Below, piece after piece: positions 34,378-42,241 of a stretch of DNA of 64,000 nucleotides; the stretch's first letter is position 1, and the number at the start of each line of letters is the position of its first letter. The DNA is taken from positions 1,178,001-1,242,000 of the forward strand of contig CP069300.1 in NCBI GenBank assembly GCA_016839165.1, written 5' to 3'. The stretch comes from Bradyrhizobium sp. PSBB068. GTDB lineage: Bacteria; Pseudomonadota; Alphaproteobacteria; Rhizobiales; Xanthobacteraceae. The position numbers and the translations under genes were made by a program. The notes beneath the pieces were generated by a model. It saw nothing but the letters and a program-made list of their open reading frames with translations. It was not told the origin of the DNA and searched no databases.

Positions 34378-35283
34378 ATGACCGATCGTGCCGCCGAGCC
34401 GCTTCTCGAAGAGGTGCCGACATCCGTGCTGTCGGCCGAGCGTTGTCATCTCGGTGAGGGCCCGACCTATGATGCCGCGACCGACACCGCCTGGTGGTTC
34501 GACATCCGCGAGCGTCGCCTGTTCGAGCATCGTCTTGCAGATGGCCGCACGATCATTCACGCGCTGCCGAAGATGGCGAGCGCGTTGGCGCGGATCGATG
34601 GCGAGCGGCAGCTGATCCTGACCGAAGATGGGCTTTATGTGCGGCAGGTCGCCGGCGGCCATCTGGAGCTGTTCGCCGCGCTGGAGGCCGACAATCCGGT
34701 GACGCGCTCCAACGATGCGCGGGTGCACCCGTCGGGCACGTTCTGGCTCGGCACCATGGGGCGCCAGGCCGAGCAGGGCGCGGGCGCGATCTACGCGCTG
34801 CAGGGCGGCCGTATCACGCGGCTTTATCCCGGGATCACGATCCCGAACGCGATCTGCTTTTCGCCCGCAGGCGATGTCGGCTATTTCGCTGACACCGCGA
34901 CCAACGTGCTGCATCGTGTGCCGCTCGATCCGGCAACGGGATTGCCGACCGGCGAGCCGATTGATCTGATCAGACGTCAAGGCAGCGGCGGGCTCGACGG
35001 TGCGGTCGTCGACGCCGACGGGATGATCTGGAACGCGCGCTGGGGCGGCGGCTGCGTCGATGTCTACGATCCTTCAGGCCGGCACCTGCGCTCGCTGAAG
35101 GTGCCGGCGCGCCAATCGAGTTGTCCGGCCTTTGTCGGCCGCGATTTCTCGCGCGTACTGGTCACCTCGGCCTGGCAGGACATGGATGCGGCGCAGCGCG
35201 CCGCTGATCCCGGACACGGTCAAACCTTCCTGCTCGATGCCGCGGCACGCGGCCGTGCCGAGCCCGACGTCAAGCTGTCCTGA
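34378..35283 (+). CDS. SMP-30/gluconolaconase-family sugar lactonase
   Basis: 301 residues, a six-bladed propeller of the SMP-30 family. Metal ligands are visible: the glutamate in CHLGEGPTYD (about 25), an asparagine in NDARVHPSGTFWLGTM, the asparagine in TIPNAICFSP and the aspartate in GGLDGAVVDADG. It hydrolyses the lactone made by the dehydrogenase to an aldonate (galactonate or arabonate). An aldonate dehydratase, the next step, is not in the window. Confidence 0.88.
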   Translation: MTDRAAEPLLEEVPTSVLSAERCHLGEGPTYDAATDTAWWFDIRERRLFEHRLADGRTIIHALPKMASALARIDGERQLILTEDGLYVRQVAGGHLELFAALEADNPVTRSNDARVHPSGTFWLGTMGRQAEQGAGAIYALQGGRITRLYPGITIPNAICFSPAGDVGYFADTATNVLHRVPLDPATGLPTGEPIDLIRRQGSGGLDGAVVDADGMIWNARWGGGCVDVYDPSGRHLRSLKVPARQSSCPAFVGRDFSRVLVTSAWQDMDAAQRAADPGHGQTFLLDAAARGRAEPDVKLS

Positions 35284-35318
35284 TTGCGGCCTATGGCCGC
35301 CTTGTTGACGTGACCTGA

Positions 35319-35342
35319 ATATTTGGACGATAGTACAAATAT
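35319..35342. promoter_or_regulatory. Inverted repeat ATATTTG-N10-CAAATAT over the TetR start codon
   Basis: Perfect 7-bp arms, with three further matching pairs in the spacer. The right arm overlaps the ATG at 35341. This is an expected place for TetR autorepression of the gene at 35341-36087. Confidence 0.65.
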
Positions 35343-36087
35343 GGTCCGCAAACCTGCCAAATCCAACGTGAAGGCCGCCGCGAAGGACACGAGCACCCGC
35401 AAGCCGAACATGCGCGAGGCGATCCTTGCCGCGGCGGAGGAGTTGTTTTCGACGTATGGCTTCAACGCCGTCTCGGTGCGCGACATCGCGCAGGCCGCCG
35501 GCGCCAATCCCGGCAGCGTGACCTATCATTTCAAGACCAAGGACGGCCTGCTGCTCGAGATCTATCGGCGCCATTGCGGCCCGATGAACCGGCGGCGCTC
35601 CGAGCTTTTGGCGGCGGCCCGGCGGGTGCGCGATGTGCAGGACAGGCTGGAGGCGATCGTGCGCGCCTATGTGCTGCCGGCCTTCACCTCTGGCAGCGAC
35701 CTTGCCGGCGGCGGGACGCGGTTCACGCGGTTGCGCGCGATCATGTCGGCCGAGGGCAACGAGGTGGTGCGCAAGATCATCGCGCAGACCTTCGACGACA
35801 CCAGCCATGCCTTCATCGACGCGATCCATGACAGCCTGCCGCATATTCCGCGCACCGACCTGGTCTGGCGCGGCCACTTCCTGCTCGGCGCGCTCTACTA
35901 CACGCTGGTGACGCCGGAGCGCGTCTCGCGGCTGTCGCGCGGCAGCGCCGAGGGCACCGATGCCGGCCATGCCATCGAGGAGCTGGTGCGCGCGACCGTT
36001 GCCGCGCTGCAGGCTCCGCCGCTCGATCCGGCGATATCAGCGCCGCGCAGGGCGCCGGGCTTTACTCCAGGACGAGCACTGACCTGA
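35341..36087 (+). CDS. TetR-family regulator
   Basis: 248 residues from the ATG at 35341. A basic leader of about 25 residues precedes the helix-turn-helix (MREAILAAAEELFSTYGFNAVSV then GANPGSVTYHF). The C-terminal half is a ligand domain of the sort with a DUF1956-like tail. Its start codon lies inside an inverted repeat, suggesting autorepression. It leads a row of four genes on the same strand, and probably controls them. Confidence 0.88.
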   Translation: MVRKPAKSNVKAAAKDTSTRKPNMREAILAAAEELFSTYGFNAVSVRDIAQAAGANPGSVTYHFKTKDGLLLEIYRRHCGPMNRRRSELLAAARRVRDVQDRLEAIVRAYVLPAFTSGSDLAGGGTRFTRLRAIMSAEGNEVVRKIIAQTFDDTSHAFIDAIHDSLPHIPRTDLVWRGHFLLGALYYTLVTPERVSRLSRGSAEGTDAGHAIEELVRATVAALQAPPLDPAISAPRRAPGFTPGRALT

Positions 36088-36106
36088 CCCTGCGGAGTTC
36101 ATCGCC

Positions 36107-36976
36107 ATGGAGAAACTTCGGCTGCGCGCGGTGCTTGGCAATCACCCGCACATCCAGGCGGTGAAGCGCGGTGAGCTGCGCTCCGACCTGTTCGATCTCG
36201 ACTTCACCGAGTTCACGCCGACCAACGCTGCCTTCAAGCCGATGGTGCGCGAGCAGGCATTCGACGTCTGCGAGATGGCGATCGTGACCTATCTGATGGC
36301 AAGGGCGTACGGCAAGCCGCTGGTGCTGCTGCCGGCGGCGATGGTCGGCCGCTTCCAGCATGGCCACGCGCTCTATCGCGCCGATCGCGGCACGCTTGCG
36401 CCTGGTGATCTCGAAGGCAAGCGGGTCGGCATCCGTTCGTTCACGACCACGACGGGGGCGTGGATGCGCGGCATCCTTGCCAATGACCATGGCGTGAACC
36501 TCGACCGGATCAATTGGGTGACGTTCGAGGATCCGCATATCGCCGAATATGTCGACCGCACCGAACGGGCGCCGAAGGGCAGCGCCATCATCGAGATGCT
36601 GAAGCGCGGCGAGCTCGATGCCGTGCTTGGCGAAACCTCGAGTGATCCGGCGCTCAAGCCGTTGTTCGCCGATCCGGCGGCAGAGGCGGCGCGGTGGTAC
36701 GCGCGGCATGGCGTCGTGCCGGTCAACCATCTGGTGGTGGTGACCGAACAGCTCGCGACGTCACGGCCCGATGTGGTGCGGAGCCTCTACGATCTCCTCA
36801 AGCGCGCCAAGGCGAACGCCGGTCCGGCGGGTGTGCCGGACCTGCTGCCGTTCGGCGTCGAAGCAAACCGCAAGCCGCTCGAACTGATGATCGACTATTG
36901 CGCACAGCAGGCGTTGATCCCGCGGCGCGTCACGGTCGACGAGCTGTTCGACGCCACAACACGGGACTTGAATTGA
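36107..36976 (+). CDS. 4,5-dihydroxyphthalate decarboxylase-like protein (substrate-binding fold)
   Basis: 289 residues. The opening LRAVLGNHPHIQAVKRGEL and FDVCEMAIVTYLMARAYGKPLVLLP resemble Pht5-type 4,5-dihydroxyphthalate decarboxylases, which share the fold of periplasmic binding proteins. No signal peptide is present, which favours a cytoplasmic enzyme over a binding protein. It may decarboxylate an aromatic acid. Its stop overlaps the next start by one base (TGATG), so it works with the dehydrogenase gene that follows. Confidence 0.72.
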   Translation: MEKLRLRAVLGNHPHIQAVKRGELRSDLFDLDFTEFTPTNAAFKPMVREQAFDVCEMAIVTYLMARAYGKPLVLLPAAMVGRFQHGHALYRADRGTLAPGDLEGKRVGIRSFTTTTGAWMRGILANDHGVNLDRINWVTFEDPHIAEYVDRTERAPKGSAIIEMLKRGELDAVLGETSSDPALKPLFADPAAEAARWYARHGVVPVNHLVVVTEQLATSRPDVVRSLYDLLKRAKANAGPAGVPDLLPFGVEANRKPLELMIDYCAQQALIPRRVTVDELFDATTRDLN

Positions 36977-37899
36977 TGACAATCTCGAGCGATCCGCGGC
37001 AATGGCAGGTCGGCATGCTCGGCTATGGCGAGGTCGGACGCATCCTCGCCGAGGATCTGCGCCAGCAGGGTATCAAGGTCGCAGCCTACGACATCAAGCT
37101 CGACCGCGGCCAGGGCGCGCCATTGCGCGCGCACGCGGCGGAGACCGGCGTCGTGCTCGCGGAATCGCATGCCGATCTCGCGGCGCGGGCCGATCTCATC
37201 ATCTCGGCGGTGACGGCGAGCCAGGCGGTCGCCGTGGCCGAAGCCTGCGCGCCGGCAATAGGCAAGGGTGCCTGGTTCCTCGATTTCAACTCGGCCTCGC
37301 CCGGGGCCAAGCAACGCGCCGCGGCCCACATCGACGGCGCCGGCGGCCGCTATGTCGAGGGCGCGGTGATGACCTCGCTGCCGCCGTCCCGGATCAAGGT
37401 GCCGCTGTTGCTCGGCGGTCGGGGCGCGCGGGAGCTGGCGCCGTCACTGATCGCGCTCGGCTTTGCGGCAAAGGTCGCGAGTGACGAGCTCGGTGTGTCC
37501 TCGGCGGTCAAGATGTGCCGCAGCATCATGATCAAGGGCCTCGAGGCCACGGTGATCGAGAGCTTCACCACTGCCCGCGCCTATGGCGTCGAGGATGCGG
37601 TGCTTGCCTCGCTCAAGGAGACTTTTCCCGGCATCGACTGGGAGAAGCAGGGCGCCTATTTCTTCCAGCGCGTGATCGAGCACGGCCGGCGGCGCGCCGA
37701 AGAGGTGCGCGAGGTGGCGGAGACAGTGCGCGAGGCCGGGCTCACGCCATGGTCAGCTTCCGGCACCGCCGAGCGGCAGGGCTGGGTCGCCGATCTTGCC
37801 GACGAGGGCGTGTTCGGGGCCAAGGGAACGGCTGAATTCGCCCGCAGCGCCGATTGGCGCACCGAGGCCGACCGGATTCTCGCGCGCATCAAATCCTGA
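36976..37899 (+). CDS. NAD-binding 6-phosphogluconate/hydroxyisobutyrate dehydrogenase-like protein with DUF1932 domain
   Basis: 307 residues. An N-terminal Rossmann domain (VGMLGYGEVGRILAEDLR) with a 3-hydroxyacid dehydrogenase block (LDFNSASPGAKQ) is followed by an all-helical C-terminal domain (about 190-290) of the DUF1932 type. The usual catalytic lysine lies in SSAVKMCRSIMIKGLEA. It should reduce or oxidise a hydroxy- or keto-acid with NAD(P). Coupled to the Pht5-like gene. Confidence 0.82.
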   Translation: MTISSDPRQWQVGMLGYGEVGRILAEDLRQQGIKVAAYDIKLDRGQGAPLRAHAAETGVVLAESHADLAARADLIISAVTASQAVAVAEACAPAIGKGAWFLDFNSASPGAKQRAAAHIDGAGGRYVEGAVMTSLPPSRIKVPLLLGGRGARELAPSLIALGFAAKVASDELGVSSAVKMCRSIMIKGLEATVIESFTTARAYGVEDAVLASLKETFPGIDWEKQGAYFFQRVIEHGRRRAEEVREVAETVREAGLTPWSASGTAERQGWVADLADEGVFGAKGTAEFARSADWRTEADRILARIKS

Positions 37900-37985
37900 G
37901 GGCAGCTGCGGAGAATCCGCCGCGTTCCCTGTCGGCGCGCAATGCGCTATTGCTCCATGAACAGTTTTGTCTTGGAGACACGCCC

Positions 37986-38768
37986 ATGAAGAATTCCCCC
38001 AAGGTCGTCGCCATCACCGGAGCGGCGCGCGGCATCGGCAAGGCCTGCGCCGCGCGCTTCCTGGCCGATGGCGCCAGGGTCGTGATCTCGGATGTCGACG
38101 CCGCCGGGCTCGTCCACGCCGCCCAGGAGCTCGGACATGACGATCGGCTGCGGACCGTCGAAGCCGACGTCAGCAAGCGTGCCGATGTCGATCGCATCGT
38201 GGCTCACGCGGTGAAGGAGTTCGGTCGGCTCGACGTCATGGTCAACAATGCCGGCGTCGCGCGCAACCGCGACTTCCTCGAGATCAGCGAGGCCGAGTTC
38301 GACGACGTGATGGGGATCAACCTCAAGGGCGCGTTCTTCGGCGTCCAGGCCGCGGCGCGCCAGATGATCGCGCAAGGCGGTGGCGGCGTCGTCGTCAACA
38401 TGTCCTCGGTCAACGCGCTGCTCGCGATCCCCTCGCTTGCGACCTACGCGATGTCCAAGGGCGCCATGAAGCAGCTCACCTCCGTGGCCGCGGTGGCGCT
38501 GGCGCCGCACGGCATCCGCGTCGTGGCGGTCGGGCCCGGCACGATCCTGACCGAGATGGTGGCAACGGCGATCTTCTCGTCGGAGGACGCGCGACGCAGC
38601 GTGCTGTCGCGTACGCCGGCCGGCCGCTGCGGCGAGCCGAGCGAGGTCGCTTCCGTCGTGGCCTTCCTCGCCAGCGACGATGCCTCCTACATCACGGGAC
38701 AAACCATCTACCCCGACGGCGGGCGGCTGATCCTCAACTACACGGTGCCGGTCACGGAGAAGAAGTAG
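37986..38768 (+). CDS. Short-chain dehydrogenase/reductase
   Basis: 260 residues, classical SDR: cofactor site TGAARGIGKACA (about 11-22), NNAG motif, catalytic serine in NMSSVNAL, and Y-x3-K in YAMSKGAMK. The C-terminal SDDASYITGQTIYPDGG is typical. It lies 86 nt after the DUF1932 protein gene and is probably the last gene of that operon. The substrate, an alcohol or ketone, is unknown. Confidence 0.9.
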   Translation: MKNSPKVVAITGAARGIGKACAARFLADGARVVISDVDAAGLVHAAQELGHDDRLRTVEADVSKRADVDRIVAHAVKEFGRLDVMVNNAGVARNRDFLEISEAEFDDVMGINLKGAFFGVQAAARQMIAQGGGGVVVNMSSVNALLAIPSLATYAMSKGAMKQLTSVAAVALAPHGIRVVAVGPGTILTEMVATAIFSSEDARRSVLSRTPAGRCGEPSEVASVVAFLASDDASYITGQTIYPDGGRLILNYTVPVTEKK

Positions 38769-39190
38769 GGCGCCGCCAAAATATCGAAAACAACCCCATG
38801 CAAAGGAGCCGCCGGTAGCCGGTTGCCGGTCTTCGATCAGGGGGAGTTGACGCGTCGGGCAACTCAGTGGAATAATTCCATTATTCCGAAATCGTGCAAA
38901 CGGCGTCTCCGAAATGTCGCGAGAACGCCGGCGTATGACTCACAGACCGCGCCGCACTTTCCCGTGTCGTCCCGGCGAAGGCCGGGACCTATAGCCACAA
39001 ATCCGGATTGTTGCGCGATGCTGGAATGACGAGTCCCTTCAACAACAGCCGCCGCGGAGTATGGGTCCCGGCCTTCGCCGGGACGACGCAGGATAGCTTT
39101 CGCCGGGACGACGCCGCAGGGAGCCGCGCACCAGTGTCTCAGGAATACTGGATCACCCGCTTTTCGCGTGCCGGTGATGACACCGCATCG
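38769..39190. other. Gene-free interval between convergent genes
   Basis: 422 nt without a supportable gene. It contains a REP-like inverted repeat (38966-39112, listed separately) and a GGAATGACG fragment near 39023. Short open frames here overlap the repeat and lack ribosome sites. Confidence 0.7.
38966..39112. repeat. REP-like inverted repeat, GTCGTCCCGGCGAAGGCCGG variant
   Basis: Perfect 24-nt arms at 38966-38989 and 39064-39087, then a third, truncated arm (CTTTCGCCGGGACGAC) just after at about 39097-39112. Same family as 13777-13897, with GAAGGCC in place of GAAAGCC; the arm change is matched on both sides. The extra partial arm suggests an internal duplication. Confidence 0.85.
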
Positions 39191-40003
39191 CTACCGGCCC
39201 TTGAACTGCGGCTTGCGCTTTTCCATGAAGGCGTTGCGGCCTTCGCGGAAATCGGCGCTGTCCATGCAGTCGATGCCGATCTGCCTGATCGCGGCCATGT
39301 CGCGGTCGGCGGGATCCTTCAGCACCTGCGCGATGGTGATCTTGGCGGCCTTGATCGCCAGCGGCGCGTTGCCTGAGATGGTACGCGCGATCTCCATGGT
39401 CGCGTCCCAGAGCTCGGCATCCGGCAGCACCCGATCGACGAGGCCGATCCGCAGCGCTTCGGCGCAATCGATCCGCATCCCGGTATACATGATCAGCCGG
39501 GCCCATGACGGGCCGACCAGCGACACCAGATGGCGCAGCCCGTCATAGCCGTAGGCGATGCCGAGCTTGGCGGCGGGAATGCCGAACTGGCCGCTGACGC
39601 CGGAGATGCGGATATCGGTCAGCATCGCGACCTGCATGCCGCCGCCGAGACAGAAGCCGCGGATGCAGGCGATGGTCGGCTTCGGGTAGTCGGCGAGCAA
39701 AGCGCGCTGGGCGGCGCTGCGCCGTGAATATTCCTCGGAGGCTTCCGCGTTATGGCGGGTCTTCTCGAACTGGCTGATGTCGGCGCCCGACACGAAGGCC
39801 TTGTCGCCGGCGCCGACCAGGATCACGACACGGACCGCCGGGTTGTCGCGCAGGGCGGTCAGCGCCTCGCCGAGCCCTTCCCACATCTCCAGCGACATCG
39901 CATTGCGCTTGTCGGGATTGTTGAAGGTGATGACGCCGACGCCGTCGACCACGCTTTGCAAAATCTTGCCGTCGGCAAGCGATCGATCTGAGGTGTTTGG
40001 CAT
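39191..40003 (-). CDS. Crotonase (enoyl-CoA hydratase/isomerase) family protein with altered active site
   Basis: 270 residues from MPNTSDRSL; the frame extends 34 codons upstream without a credible start. The CoA-binding and oxyanion-hole motifs are present (FVSGADISQF, GFCLGGGMQVAML). The two catalytic glutamates of enoyl-CoA hydratase are missing: the position after GGG-M is glutamine instead of glutamate, and FGIPAAKLG has alanine where FGQPE carries the second. It may therefore be an isomerase, hydrolase or other crotonase. It is monocistronic. Confidence 0.85.
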   Translation of the reverse strand: MPNTSDRSLADGKILQSVVDGVGVITFNNPDKRNAMSLEMWEGLGEALTALRDNPAVRVVILVGAGDKAFVSGADISQFEKTRHNAEASEEYSRRSAAQRALLADYPKPTIACIRGFCLGGGMQVAMLTDIRISGVSGQFGIPAAKLGIAYGYDGLRHLVSLVGPSWARLIMYTGMRIDCAEALRIGLVDRVLPDAELWDATMEIARTISGNAPLAIKAAKITIAQVLKDPADRDMAAIRQIGIDCMDSADFREGRNAFMEKRKPQFKGR

Positions 40004-40156
40004 GGCGGGGTCCGGTGTGATTTCGGCTAAGCCTAGCACCCCGGCGGAAGCCGAGGCAGGCCGTTTAGGGCACAGCGCGATTGCATCGGTAGCAGATGTG
40101 CCCACGAGCAGACCGACCGATGATTGGTTGCCCGACGGACGAGCCCCACCGGTCCA

Positions 40157-40861
40157 CTAGGCCAGCTGTTCCGGATCGTCGGCCGCGCGCATCCGCGCGA
40201 TACTGTCCTCCGTCGCTGCGCTACCTGCCGCCGCGATCGCGATCTCGCGCGCCAGATTGGTGCATTCGGCCCACAGCAGGAAGAACACCAGCGGCGGCCG
40301 CTCGCGTGCCTCCAGCATCTGCCGGCAGCGGTCAGCAGCGCCGTCGAGCGCCCACCACTGCCGGGCGACGACCATGACCTTGCGGAAGCTGCGCAGCGTG
40401 CCGGAGAATTTTTGCGGATCGGCATTCACGATGGCGCCGCAATGGTTCAGCCAGTTCAGCGCCGCATAGATCGCGATGCCGTAGTCCTCGATCGCTGTGC
40501 CCGTGAAATCGACGACGGTGCTGTCGTGCGCGCGCTGGCGCAGGAAAGCGTCGATGGTCTCGGCCTGGCTGGCAGGATCGACCAGCAGCGCGGGTTCCTT
40601 CCGCGGCACCATCGGGATGTAACGCATCGCCTCGAGGCGGGTGTGCTCCCAGACCGCCCTGGCATCGCCGAGCAGGTCGCCGGGCTTGCGCTTGCAGGCC
40701 GGATAGACCAGCACGCCGTTGTCGGCGAGATCGAGATAGCGCGGCACCACCTTGTCGAGCGCGGCGAGAAACGCCGCGGGATCGGTGAGCCCGCGCAGGT
40801 CGCTGGCGGCGTCCTCGGCTTGTGCAGGCTTGTTGACGCGTGTCCAGCCGAAATTGGCCAT
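40157..40861 (-). CDS. Hypothetical cytoplasmic protein
   Basis: 234 residues, mainly helical, with no signal peptide or membrane segment. I recognise no motif; WNHCGAIVNADPQ-like and RERPPLVFFLLWAECTNLARE stretches are the most distinctive. Codon use is like that of the neighbours, and it fills the space between a crotonase gene and a divergent methyltransferase gene. Confidence 0.65.
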   Translation of the reverse strand: MANFGWTRVNKPAQAEDAASDLRGLTDPAAFLAALDKVVPRYLDLADNGVLVYPACKRKPGDLLGDARAVWEHTRLEAMRYIPMVPRKEPALLVDPASQAETIDAFLRQRAHDSTVVDFTGTAIEDYGIAIYAALNWLNHCGAIVNADPQKFSGTLRSFRKVMVVARQWWALDGAADRCRQMLEARERPPLVFFLLWAECTNLAREIAIAAAGSAATEDSIARMRAADDPEQLA

Positions 40862-41040
40862 CCCCGGGGCGCCCCGATCCCAACCTGCCGGTCAGGTTAA
40901 TTGGAAAATGCGGCGATGCAAATGCGGCATTTGCCACTGCGCGCCCGTGCGTGCTGCCGGTTGACGCGGGAAAGCGCCGCGCCTAGCTGATGGTTAACAG
41001 CATGCAACGCAGGTTGCCGCCGCTGTCGGGACGCATCGCC

Positions 41041-41661
41041 ATGACCGCTTCGGATCGCCAATCGCATTGGCAGACCGTCTATCTGACCAAGGGCGAGCAG
41101 CAGGTGAGCTGGTCGCAAGCCGATCCGCAGCCATCGCTGCGCCTGATCGAATCCGTCGCGCCGGGACGGGATGCGTCGATCACCGACATCGGCGGCGGGG
41201 CCTCGCGCCTTGTCGATGCGCTGGTGGCCGGCGGCTTTCATGATCTGACGGTGCTCGATCTCTCCGAAGCGGCGCTGGCGAGCGCGCGAGAGCGGATCGG
41301 CGCGAGAGGCGAGGCGGTGCGCTGGGTCGCCGACGATGCGACGGTCTGGCAGCCGCCGCAGGCCTTCGACATCTGGCACGACCGCGCGGCGTTTCATTTC
41401 CTGGTCGAGGAGAAGGATCGCGCCGCCTATCTCGACCGGCTGCATCGCGGCGTCAAGGCAGGCGGCCACGCCGTGATCGGCACCTTCGCGCCGGACGGTC
41501 CGGAGAAGTGCAGCGGCCTGCCGGTGCGGCGCTATGATTCCGCAACACTCGGCCGGACCATCGGCCCGGCATTCGAGTTGATCGCGCATGAGGCGCACCG
41601 GCACGTCACGCCCTGGGGCGCGACGCAGTCGTTCCAGTTCAATGTGCTGCGGCGCAGGTGA
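41041..41661 (+). CDS. Class I SAM-dependent methyltransferase
   Basis: 206 residues from the ATG at 41041. Motif I is [15 protein letters not shown] (about 43-57), followed by [15 protein letters not shown] as the acidic end of beta-2 and [12 protein letters not shown] as the motif IV region. [15 protein letters not shown] at the start is typical of a thiopurine-methyltransferase-like subgroup. The acceptor is unknown. It lies 23 nt before the DOPA dioxygenase-like gene. Confidence 0.85.
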   Translation: MTASDRQSHWQTVYLTKGEQQVSWSQADPQPSLRLIESVAPGRDASITDIGGGASRLVDALVAGGFHDLTVLDLSEAALASARERIGARGEAVRWVADDATVWQPPQAFDIWHDRAAFHFLVEEKDRAAYLDRLHRGVKAGGHAVIGTFAPDGPEKCSGLPVRRYDSATLGRTIGPAFELIAHEAHRHVTPWGATQSFQFNVLRRR

Positions 41662-41684
41662 GCGGCCGCGGAGGGAGAGGTGAG

Positions 41685-42095
41685 ATGACGGACGCGCCAC
41701 GGACGATCGGCGAGATCGCGAGCTATCACGCCCATGTCTATTACGATCCCGCAACCAGCCGGGGCGAGGCTGAACGCCTGCGCAACTGGATGGGCGAGCG
41801 CTTCCTGGTCACGCTCGGGCGTTGGCACGACGTCAAGGTCGGCCCGCACGATCAGGCGATGTATCAGGTGGCGTTTGCGGCCGAGCTGTTTCCGACCCTG
41901 GTGCCGTGGCTGATGCTGAACCACGGCAGCCTGAGCATCCTGGTCCATCCCAATACGACCAATCCGCGCCGCGATCATCGCGACGATCCGCTCTGGATCG
42001 GTACGCCGCTCGCCGTCCATGCCGACAAGCTGCCCGAGGAGGCGGACATGGAGCAGGCGCCGGCGCCGAACACGTCGCCGACATTGCGCCCCTGA
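41685..42095 (+). CDS. DOPA 4,5-dioxygenase-family protein
   Basis: 136 residues from the ATG at 41685, which has GGGAGAGG upstream. The family signature is present: YHAHVYYDP near the start, [12 protein letters not shown] in the middle and [10 protein letters not shown] late, which give the histidines of the metal site. Members cleave DOPA or related catechols in plants and fungi; the bacterial role is unknown. It may be co-transcribed with the methyltransferase gene. Confidence 0.82.
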   Translation: MTDAPRTIGEIASYHAHVYYDPATSRGEAERLRNWMGERFLVTLGRWHDVKVGPHDQAMYQVAFAAELFPTLVPWLMLNHGSLSILVHPNTTNPRRDHRDDPLWIGTPLAVHADKLPEEADMEQAPAPNTSPTLRP

Positions 42096-42241
42096 GCGCC
42101 TGAAGCCCGTTGGCCTGATGCGTAAAGTTTGACGCAATTCAATTACAACCAAGTCGTTTCAAACTCATCGCGTTCTGCAACGTCAGGTTAAGTCGCCGTT
42201 CCTAGGCTCAACCGACTATTTCAGGGTTGGGCGCATTGGGC

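Noticed and set aside
36107..36976. Periplasmic binding protein of an ABC importer
   Set aside because: The fold family fits, but there is no signal peptide and no permease or ATPase gene nearby.
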